Shown here: in pieces, positions 27,136 to 34,728 of the stretch | How the letters are laid out: the number at the start of each line of letters is the position of its first letter | How positions within the stretch are numbered: the first letter of the stretch is position 1 | Position numbers and translations under genes: made by a program | Notes under the pieces: generated by a model | Told to the model about the DNA's origin: nothing | Database searches by the model: none | The model's input: only the letters and a program-made list of their open reading frames with translations | Source of the DNA: Bacteroidia bacterium | Lineage (GTDB): Bacteria > Bacteroidota > Bacteroidia > J057 > JAIXKT01 | DNA: 64,000 bases | NCBI GenBank assembly: GCA_026932145.1 | Contig: JAIXKT010000044.1 | Span: 47,770 to 111,769 of the forward strand | Direction: 5' to 3'

Positions 27136-27585
27136 ATGGAAATTATTTTAAAACAAGATATAAAAAACTTGGGGGAAAAAGATGATGTTTTAGTTGTCAA
27201 AGATGGTTATGCTCGTAATTATTTGATACCCAAAGGATATGCTATGTTGGCTACTCCGGGTGCTAAAAAAATGCTCGCAGAAAATCAACGCCAAGCAGCA
27301 CACCGCCAAGAGAAAATCAAAAATCAAGCAATTGCTACCGCTGAGTTATTACGCAATATTTCCCTGAAAGTAGAAGCCTTAGCCGGCACCGAAGGTAAAA
27401 TATTTGGCTCTGTAACAGCACTTCAAATAGCTAATCTCTTAAAAGAGCAAGGATTTGAAATTGACAGAAAACGTATTACCTTCAACGAAGATATTAAGCA
27501 TATCGGGCAATATATTGCTTACATCAACTTACATAAAGAAGTTAAGGTAGAATTACCCTTTGACGTAACTGCCAAAGCTAAATAA
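27136..27585 (+). CDS. rplI: Ribosomal protein bL9
   Basis: 149 residues. N-terminal domain MEIILKQDIKNLGEKDDVLV with VKDGYARNYLIPKGYAMLAT, the long connecting helix, and a C-terminal domain with GTEGKIFGSVTALQIANLL. 7 bp after rpsR; last gene of the ribosomal trio. Confidence 0.98.
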   Translation: MEIILKQDIKNLGEKDDVLVVKDGYARNYLIPKGYAMLATPGAKKMLAENQRQAAHRQEKIKNQAIATAELLRNISLKVEALAGTEGKIFGSVTALQIANLLKEQGFEIDRKRITFNEDIKHIGQYIAYINLHKEVKVELPFDVTAKAK

Positions 27586-27706
27586 CCCAAAAGTAGTAGG
27601 CCAAATTCAACCTTTTCAATTTTAGGTTTTATTGGGTTATCTACTATTTTGGCTAAAATCGCACAGATATAAAAAATATTAATTCGGTTTTTTGGGCTAT
27701 AAAAAG

Positions 27707-27736
27707 TTTGATTAATAAAATTTTTCCCTATCTTTG
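27707..27736 (+). promoter_or_regulatory. Promoter of tRNA-Phe
   Basis: -33 TTTG at 27707-27710 and -7 TATCTTTG at 27729-27736 with an 18-bp gap, ending 13 bases before the mature tRNA. Confidence 0.65.
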
Positions 27737-27749
27737 CGGTCTCAAAAAT

Positions 27750-27822
27750 GGTGATGTAGCTCAGTTGGTAGAGCAAAGGACTGAAAATCCTTGTGTCGGA
27801 GGTTCGATTCCCTCCATCACCA
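27750..27822 (+). tRNA. tRNA-Phe (GAA)
   Basis: A full cloverleaf: acceptor GGTGATG / CATCACC, D arm GCTCAGTTGGTAGAGC, anticodon loop CTGAAAA with GAA, T arm GGAGGTTCGATTCCCTCC, discriminator A. CCA is not encoded. Confidence 0.97.
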
Positions 27823-27911
27823 CACGAATTATAACTGTTGAGCATTTTAGCTTTAGGCAGGAATCCTGCGTGGGCTTTTGGTAGTTTTTTCAAAGACCAG
27901 CCCCTCCAGAG

Positions 27912-29072
27912 ATGAAGAATGTTTCAAAAATTGCCCTTTTAGGTTCTACCGGTTCAATTGGAAGACAATCACTGGAAATTATCCGCTTACATCCGGAACA
28001 ATTTTCCGTTTCTGTACTTACCGCAAATAGTAATGTAGAGTTACTTATTGAACAGGCCATTGAGTTTAAACCCGAAACGGTTATTATTTCAGAAGCAAAA
28101 TATTATCCGCACGTAAAAGATAGTTTAGCTAAAACAGGTATTCAGGTTTTAGGCGGCGAAGATGCACTTAACAATATTTCTGAAGTAGCGGATTTTGATA
28201 CGGCATTGGTAGCTTTGGTGGGTTTTTCCGGCCTCCGACCAACTATAAACGCCCTAAATAACCAAAAGAAAATCGCCTTAGCAAATAAAGAAACATTGGT
28301 TGTAGCCGGAAAAATCATCAAAGACTTGGCTAAGAAAAATCAAGTTCCTATTTTACCCATTGATTCTGAACATTCTGCAATATTTCAATGTTTAGTAGGT
28401 GAAGATATTGATACCGTAGAAAAGTTGATTTTAACAGCCTCCGGTGGGCCTTTTCGTAATTATTCAGCGGATGAGCTATTGTCAATAACCCCGGAACAGG
28501 CTTTAAAGCACCCGAATTGGAGTATGGGGGCTAAAATCACCATAGATTCCGCAACCCTGATGAACAAAGGTCTGGAGGTCATCGAAGCTCATTGGCTTTT
28601 CGATATAGATTCTTCTAAGATTGAGGTAATAGTTCATCCGCAGTCTATAATTCATTCGATAGTTCAGTTTATTGACGGGAGCCAAAAAGCCCAATTAGGC
28701 TTGCCGGATATGCGTGTGCCAATTCAGTATGCGTTGGCTTACCCTAAAAGAATCCCGAATCAGCTAAACCGCTATAACTATTTAAAACCTGATACATTAA
28801 CGTTTGAGCTACCGAATAAAAATTTGTTTCCTTGCTTAAATTTAGCGTATGAAGCCTTAGCTATGGGCGGAAATGCCCCTTGTATCCTAAACGCAGCTAA
28901 CGAAATAGCCGTTTCTCGGTTCCTAAATCATCAGATTTATTTTACACAAATTCCTGATTACATTGAAAAAGCACTCAAAACCATGCCATTTATTTCAGCA
29001 CCATCCTTAGCGGATTTATTTTACACAGACTTAGAAACAAGACAATTACTAACCTACACAACTGCGTCTTAA
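27912..29072 (+). CDS. dxr: 1-deoxy-D-xylulose 5-phosphate reductoisomerase
   Basis: 386 residues; commits DXP to the MEP isoprenoid pathway. NADPH motif ALLGSTGSIGRQSLEIIRLH at about 8-27; ALANKETLVVAGKII; metal/substrate block LPIDSEHSAIFQCL; TASGGPFRNY; HPNWSMGAKITIDSATLMNK; and IEAHWLF. Length is typical. The stop overlaps the rseP start by one base, so the two are an operon. Confidence 0.97.
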   Translation: MKNVSKIALLGSTGSIGRQSLEIIRLHPEQFSVSVLTANSNVELLIEQAIEFKPETVIISEAKYYPHVKDSLAKTGIQVLGGEDALNNISEVADFDTALVALVGFSGLRPTINALNNQKKIALANKETLVVAGKIIKDLAKKNQVPILPIDSEHSAIFQCLVGEDIDTVEKLILTASGGPFRNYSADELLSITPEQALKHPNWSMGAKITIDSATLMNKGLEVIEAHWLFDIDSSKIEVIVHPQSIIHSIVQFIDGSQKAQLGLPDMRVPIQYALAYPKRIPNQLNRYNYLKPDTLTFELPNKNLFPCLNLAYEALAMGGNAPCILNAANEIAVSRFLNHQIYFTQIPDYIEKALKTMPFISAPSLADLFYTDLETRQLLTYTTAS

Positions 29073-30415
29073 TGGAAACCATAACTAATTTTTTATATTA
29101 TGCCGGCTTATTAATTTTGGGTTTAAGCATATTGGTAGTTTGGCACGAGTTAGGCCACTTTTTACCGGCTAAATGGTTTGGAATGCAGGTAGAAAAGTTC
29201 TATCTATTTTTTGACTGGCCACGTAAGTTATTTAGTTTCAAGAAAAATAATACAGAATACGGCGTTGGTATGATACCTTTGGGAGGGTATGTAAAAATTT
29301 CCGGCATCGTTGATGAGTCTATGGACACAGACTTTGCGGCAACTCCGCCTCAACCTTGGGAATTTCGGGCAAAACCTGTTTGGCAAAGATTTATCGTAAT
29401 GGCTGGAGGGGTCATTATGAACGTTATTCTGGGCGTTTTTATTTTTTGGATGGTAAAATATGCCGTCGGAGACTACAAAATACCAATTTCCAATTTGAAA
29501 TATGGCATAGACGTTGCCCCCGGATCTTTTGCAGAAGACCTCGGCTTTAAATCCTATGACCGATTATTAACCTTTAATGGCAAACCCGTTCAATACTTAG
29601 ATGAAGTGAGTAATCCCAATATTTTATTAGAACAAGATGCTTATTTTGAAGTACTTAGAGATGGTCAGAATGTTCGGATTAATATTCCCAATGATTTTAT
29701 AGATAAGTTTTCTGATCAAAAAAACAAACAAACTCCATTTTTATTTCTTCCTAACACAGAGCCTATCGTCTTGGTTGTGGAAAAATCTCCTGCATCTAAT
29801 GCCGGTTTAAAAGACGGAGATAAAATCACCCAAATAGATAGTTTTCCCATAAAAACTTTTACGGATATACGCCAAGCTGTTAATAAACGAGCTAATCAAT
29901 TAATAGAAGTTAATTTTATTCGTGATAATCAATCGTTTACAGCAAAAGTACAATTAGATAGTACCGCTAAGTTAGGGATAGCCCAAAACGATAGCTCTAT
30001 ATCAGTAGAGACAATACAATATTCTATTTTTGGGGCTTTTGTACCGGGTTTAACAGCCGCATTTTCTACCGTTACGGATAACATCAAGGGTTTACGAAAA
30101 ATTGCTACCGGAGAAGCAAGTGCCGGTAAAAGTATGGCAGGGCCTGTAAAGATTGCCAAGATGATAGGGAAAAACTTTGAAAAATCAGGCTGGTTAGGCT
30201 TTTGGAGCATTACCGGCGCATTGAGTATGGTATTAGCATTTATGAATATTTTGCCTATTCCTGCTCTTGACGGCGGTCATATCGTATTTTTGCTCATTGA
30301 AGGCATTACCGGTAAAGAACCTTCTCTCAAAGTGCGTATGATAGCCCAACAGATAGGAATGATAATTCTATTGGCTCTGATGGCCTTTGTGGTCATTAAC
30401 GACATTATCAATTGA
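29072..30415 (+). CDS. rseP: Site-2 protease RseP (M50 family)
   Basis: 447 residues. Zinc motif HELGH in VVWHELGHFLPAKWFGM, several membrane helices, two PDZ-like regions (around 145-200 and 230-290), and the second metal motif NILPIPALDGGHIVFLLIEG. It performs intramembrane cleavage of anti-sigma factors or signal-peptide remnants. It overlaps dxr by one base, the common dxr-rseP order. Confidence 0.96.
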   Translation: METITNFLYYAGLLILGLSILVVWHELGHFLPAKWFGMQVEKFYLFFDWPRKLFSFKKNNTEYGVGMIPLGGYVKISGIVDESMDTDFAATPPQPWEFRAKPVWQRFIVMAGGVIMNVILGVFIFWMVKYAVGDYKIPISNLKYGIDVAPGSFAEDLGFKSYDRLLTFNGKPVQYLDEVSNPNILLEQDAYFEVLRDGQNVRINIPNDFIDKFSDQKNKQTPFLFLPNTEPIVLVVEKSPASNAGLKDGDKITQIDSFPIKTFTDIRQAVNKRANQLIEVNFIRDNQSFTAKVQLDSTAKLGIAQNDSSISVETIQYSIFGAFVPGLTAAFSTVTDNIKGLRKIATGEASAGKSMAGPVKIAKMIGKNFEKSGWLGFWSITGALSMVLAFMNILPIPALDGGHIVFLLIEGITGKEPSLKVRMIAQQIGMIILLALMAFVVINDIIN

Positions 30416-30459
30416 GATGCACTACGAATTTTCTTTTGGGGGTCTGACTTCACCAAGAT

Positions 30460-32352
30460 ATGTCTGACTTCATCGGCCACCATTGCGGGTTGGGATTGGT
30501 TCGCCTAAAAAAACCCTTAGAATACTATCAAGATAAGTACAACTCACCCCTTTGGGGGCTTGATAAGTTGTATTTGCTGATGCAAAAACAGCATAATCGT
30601 GGCCAAGATGGTGCCGGAATTGCTACCGTTCAACTGAACTCACTGATTGGCAGACCCTATTTAGACCGAATGCGCTCAGTAGAGAATAATCCGTGGCAAA
30701 GCATTTTCAAAGAAATTCATACACAACTAAGGCTACTTCAGCAAAAGAAGCCGGATATTCTTAACAATATTCCGGAACTGAAAACACATTTTCCGTGGGC
30801 TGGTGAAGTTTTATTAGGGCATCTGCGCTATGGAACTTTTGGGGATAATTCGGTAGCAAACTGCCACCCCGTTTTGCGGCAAAATAATTGGCGAAGCCGA
30901 ACCCTCTTATTAGCCGGAAATTTTAATCTAACGAATGTAGAAGAATTATTCCAAAAACTTATTTTTTTAGGGCAACATCCTCAATACAAGTCTGATACAG
31001 AAACAATGCTCGAAAAAGTCGGGCATTTTTTGGATGTTGCTGTAGAAGAGCTTTTTAGAAAGTTTAAACCTAATTATCCCAAAGAGAGGCATCTAATTTC
31101 ACAGCATATTGAGCAGGAATTAGATATTTTGCCGGTTTTGACCGATGCTGCCAAAACTTGGGACGGGGGTTATGCTTTAGGCGGAATATTGGGGCACGGT
31201 GATGCCTTTGCTGCCAGAGACCCTTGGGGAATACGCCCGCTATGCTGGTATGAAGATGAGGAAATTATCGTATTCTCATCCGAAAGAGCTGCTGTTGCCA
31301 CCGTATTTAACGTTCCTATTGCCGATGTTCAGTCAGTAAAACCCGGTAACTGCATAATAATCAAAGCTAATGGAGAAATACGCCAAAAGCAATTTCTGCA
31401 GCCGGCAGACCAAATAACGAGTTGTTCTTTTGAGCGAATTTACTTTTCTCGTGGTAATGACCCCGAAATCTATGCGGAAAGAAAACAACTTGGCCGGTTA
31501 TTGTTGCCTGATATTTTGAAACAAATCAACTATGACTTAGAGAATACCGTATTCAGCTACATCCCGAATACCGCCAAAGTAGCTTTTTTGGGCTTACAAG
31601 ATGCACTTGAACGGCATTTAAGCAGTAATTTAATCAATCAGCTTTCTCATCAACCGGCATTAGGTTCTATTCATGCGTTATTAGCTATCCGCCCAAGAAT
31701 AGAAGAGGTTATCCTCAAAGATGTAAAGTTGCGAACTTTTATCACCGATGATTCTAATCGCGACAATTTGGTTGGCCATGTTTATGATATTAATTACGGT
31801 TCGATTCGCCCGAATATTGATAGATTGGTTTGCTTAGATGATTCGATTGTGCGGGGCACAACGTTAAAACGCAGTATTTTGGCTATTTTAAAACGGCTTT
31901 CTCCAAAACAGATTTTGATAATTTCTTCAGCTCCCCAAATTCGCTATCCGGATTGTTATGGAATAGATATGGCTCAAATTGAGCAATTTATTGCATTTCA
32001 GGCAGCATTAGCATTATTAAAGGAACGTAACTTGTGGGCTATCGTAGAAGAAACATATACACGGATTAAAGAAGCCGAAAAAAAACAGCATTTAGGTCAA
32101 AAAAACTATGTAAAAGCAATTTATGAGCCTTTTCAGGAAAGGGAAATCTCGGATAAAATTGCCTTTATGTTAAGCCCTGACGGAGGAGTTTCGATTCTAT
32201 ATCAAACGGTTGAAAACCTGAATAATGCAATACCCAATCACAAGGGAGTTTGGTATTTTACGGGTGATTATCCAACGCCCGGCGGAACTGAGGTCGCAAA
32301 TCGAGCCTTTATGAACTTTATGGAAGGCAAACATAGACGCGCTTATGATTGA
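30460..32352 (+). CDS. Long amidophosphoribosyltransferase-like protein (PurF family)
   Basis: 630 residues against ~470-510 for ordinary PurF. An Ntn glutaminase domain begins after a short propeptide, with Cys9 as predicted nucleophile (HHCGLGLVRL) and MQKQHNRGQDGAGIATVQLN, GHLRYGTFGDNSVANCHPVL and ARDPWGIRPLCWYEDEE. The phosphoribosyltransferase half has the PRPP loop RLVCLDDSIVRGTTLKRSIL. This long form is common in Bacteroidota. It may be the pathway enzyme for phosphoribosylamine or a paralogue. The gap to rseP is 44 bp. Confidence 0.87.
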   Translation: MSDFIGHHCGLGLVRLKKPLEYYQDKYNSPLWGLDKLYLLMQKQHNRGQDGAGIATVQLNSLIGRPYLDRMRSVENNPWQSIFKEIHTQLRLLQQKKPDILNNIPELKTHFPWAGEVLLGHLRYGTFGDNSVANCHPVLRQNNWRSRTLLLAGNFNLTNVEELFQKLIFLGQHPQYKSDTETMLEKVGHFLDVAVEELFRKFKPNYPKERHLISQHIEQELDILPVLTDAAKTWDGGYALGGILGHGDAFAARDPWGIRPLCWYEDEEIIVFSSERAAVATVFNVPIADVQSVKPGNCIIIKANGEIRQKQFLQPADQITSCSFERIYFSRGNDPEIYAERKQLGRLLLPDILKQINYDLENTVFSYIPNTAKVAFLGLQDALERHLSSNLINQLSHQPALGSIHALLAIRPRIEEVILKDVKLRTFITDDSNRDNLVGHVYDINYGSIRPNIDRLVCLDDSIVRGTTLKRSILAILKRLSPKQILIISSAPQIRYPDCYGIDMAQIEQFIAFQAALALLKERNLWAIVEETYTRIKEAEKKQHLGQKNYVKAIYEPFQEREISDKIAFMLSPDGGVSILYQTVENLNNAIPNHKGVWYFTGDYPTPGGTEVANRAFMNFMEGKHRRAYD

Positions 32353-32428
32353 TAATCAAAACGTTAATGTTTTGTACAACCTCTTTTACAAAGGGATTTT
32401 AGACTTCACAAAGCCTCTTAAAAATTAT

Positions 32429-33283
32429 CTAAAAACCAAATAGATAGGAATATTCATCAAAATAGGGATTCGGTTGCTGGTAAGGCATCAAGGTAGGAAT
32501 ATGTAACCGAGAATTTACCAAACGAACTTTATGCTCTACAAGTAATTCTTCTACCCGCTTGCGATGGCTACCAGATCCTGTTGTATAAGCATAGGTATCA
32601 GAGGCTGGCAAATTTAGCTGCATCGTTAAATTCAAAAAATGATACCAAGCATCTTCCGCAGAACCTATCTGAAACTGATTAGCAAAATATACATTCCCGT
32701 AACGATACACTAAAATAAGCAGATAATTTTCAAAAACCTCTAAGTTTACCGTTATGGGCACCTGCAATTTTAGGTGCAATCGGTGGTGCAGTATCAGCAA
32801 TGGAGTAATTAAGTTCTTAAGGGAATATTCTTTAAAATAATATTGGCATTTTTTGATGAGCAGGTGGTCAGTTGCATATACCAAATTGAGAGATAACGTA
32901 CGGATAAAATCTCTGTAGCAAAAATCCTTTTCTGACTGGATGGGAAATAATGTACCTAAATAGGCTTGTTCAGTTCCATTAACAAAAAAATCATTGGGAA
33001 CAAGCTGCCAATAATCCGCTAATAATAAAATATCTATTGATGCAAACTTATGCTGAAGAAGTTCTTCCGAAAAACAGATTTTATCAAGATGTTCCTTTAA
33101 TGGCAAAGATTCTGGGTTTGGGTTGTATTTCAGCAACACAAGCTCATTCATTTGATTTAACAGTGCATAGTGAATCCCTGCATTTGTTAAAGCTAAATGT
33201 AACTTATAAACAGACAAATAGTTAGCGTCAAAAGAACGGCTAACATAATTTACCTGCATATTTAAATTCGGTGAGTTCGACAT
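32429..33283 (-). CDS. DUF3822 family protein
   Basis: 284 residues, no signal peptide. N-terminal LSVYKLHLALTNAGIHYALL, central LVYATDHLLIKKCQYYFKEY and LLILVYRYGNVYFANQF, and a final ribonuclease-H/actin-like fold hint match DUF3822 of Bacteroidota, sometimes described as an actin-like ATPase relative. Function unknown. Convergent with the PurF-like gene, and downstream of hflX on the same strand with a 36-bp gap. Confidence 0.75.
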   Translation of the reverse strand: MSNSPNLNMQVNYVSRSFDANYLSVYKLHLALTNAGIHYALLNQMNELVLLKYNPNPESLPLKEHLDKICFSEELLQHKFASIDILLLADYWQLVPNDFFVNGTEQAYLGTLFPIQSEKDFCYRDFIRTLSLNLVYATDHLLIKKCQYYFKEYSLKNLITPLLILHHRLHLKLQVPITVNLEVFENYLLILVYRYGNVYFANQFQIGSAEDAWYHFLNLTMQLNLPASDTYAYTTGSGSHRKRVEELLVEHKVRLVNSRLHIPTLMPYQQPNPYFDEYSYLFGF

Positions 33284-33319
33284 AACCCTATGGGTTAATT
33301 TGCAAAAATGGTATTTTTT

Positions 33320-34462
33320 TTAATGATAATCAATATACGTAGTAGAATTTATTTTACGAATTTCTGCTATAATTGTTTGGTGTAATTCTACTAACTTAGA
33401 TCTTTGGGTGGCAGATATCAGAATGCAGGGGCTATTTTTTTTTGCAATCCAAGATTGCTCAAACTGAAATACCTCTTCATCCGTAAGTTTATCGGCCTTA
33501 TTAAACACTAAAATAGTGGGTTTATTAGCAGCATTAAGTTCTACCAATGTTTTTTGTACTACTTCAATATGCTCTAAATAAGCTGGATGCGCTACATCAA
33601 CTACGTGTAATAGAATATCTGCCTCTCTTACTTCGTCTAAAGTACTTTTGAAGCATTCGATTAGGTTATGTGGGAGTTTTCGGATAAAACCTACGGTGTC
33701 TGATAGGGTGTAAGATATGTTATCAAAAAACACTTTACGGGTTGTGGTGTCGAGTGTTGCGAAGAGTTTATCTTCGGCGAAGACATCTGTTTTGCAAAGG
33801 GCATTCATGAGGGAAGATTTTCCGGCATTTGTGTATCCCACTAAGGAAACGCGGGTTATGCTGTGCCGGTGCTGCCTTCTGGTTTGATTTTGGCGGTCTA
33901 TACGGGTCAGGTCTTGTTTTAGTTGCGATATTCTATTGCGGATATGGCGGCGGTCTGTTTCTATTTCTTTTTCACCTGCTCCGCCGCGCATACCCTGCCC
34001 GCCCCGCTGACGCTCTAAGTGAGTCCATAATCCGGTTAGGCGAGGTAGCAGGTATTGTAAATGAGCTAATTCTACCTGTGTTTTTGCTTGCGAAGAGCGC
34101 GCCCGGTCAGAAAAAATCCGCAAAATCAATCCCGTTCTGTCTAATACAGCACAACCAAACTCTTTTTCAATATTTTTACATTGGGCAGGTGTTAAATCAT
34201 CATCAAAAACAACGAGTTTTATATCTTCTGCCTTTACCCAAGCAGCTATTTCGGCTATCTTTCCGGAACCAATGTAAGTTCGGGGGTTCGGAAAATCTAC
34301 TTTCTGTAAAAACTTAGTTTGAACAGTAAAACCCGCTGTATCAGCCAATAATGCTAATTCATCTAAATATTCAATTACTTTTTCCTGCGGCTGTCTATTG
34401 TGAAAAACCCCTACCAATGCAGCCAAATAGTTTGGGCTTCTATTTTCTGTGAATGTACTCAT
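33320..34462 (-). CDS. hflX: Ribosome-associated GTPase HflX
   Basis: 380 residues. N-terminal domain with FPNPRTYIGSGKIAEIAAWV and VLDRTGLILRIFSDRARSSQ; linker with RLTGLWTHLERQRGGQGMRG and GAGEKEIETDRRHIRNRISQ; G domain with P-loop GYTNAGKSSLMNAL, switch II DTVGFIRKLPHNLIE and NKAD. HflX splits stalled ribosomes under stress. Length is slightly short of E. coli (426) but normal for Bacteroidota. Confidence 0.97.
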   Translation of the reverse strand: MSTFTENRSPNYLAALVGVFHNRQPQEKVIEYLDELALLADTAGFTVQTKFLQKVDFPNPRTYIGSGKIAEIAAWVKAEDIKLVVFDDDLTPAQCKNIEKEFGCAVLDRTGLILRIFSDRARSSQAKTQVELAHLQYLLPRLTGLWTHLERQRGGQGMRGGAGEKEIETDRRHIRNRISQLKQDLTRIDRQNQTRRQHRHSITRVSLVGYTNAGKSSLMNALCKTDVFAEDKLFATLDTTTRKVFFDNISYTLSDTVGFIRKLPHNLIECFKSTLDEVREADILLHVVDVAHPAYLEHIEVVQKTLVELNAANKPTILVFNKADKLTDEEVFQFEQSWIAKKNSPCILISATQRSKLVELHQTIIAEIRKINSTTYIDYH

Positions 34463-34728
34463 TAAAAAAAGTTGTCTCTTTACTTTTCTGGGGATTTCTT
34501 TTCCCTACAACTTGATGCAAAGTTATAAAGACAACCTTTAAAAATCCTTAACTTGCCAATAATTTTGGGATAAGTTGTTTGGCTAACCTATCGTATTCAA
34601 ATAGCTTACTTAGTTAGTAATTGTACAGATCAAAATAAATAGCTATAATTAATTGATAATGAGTTTTTTATGATATTTTAAATTGTATTATTATTGCTAC
34701 TTTGTAAATCAAAATAGTTTCGTAGTTC

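Noticed and set aside
27586..27660. Possible terminator after rplI with ATAACCCAA and TTGGGTTAT
   Set aside because: The matching pieces are in an order that does not fold into one simple stem, and the loop is about 50 bases.
27519..27893. 124-codon minus-strand frame across the end of rplI and the tRNA-Phe gene
   Set aside because: It runs antisense through a clear tRNA and a ribosomal protein gene, has no family features, and is explained as a shadow.
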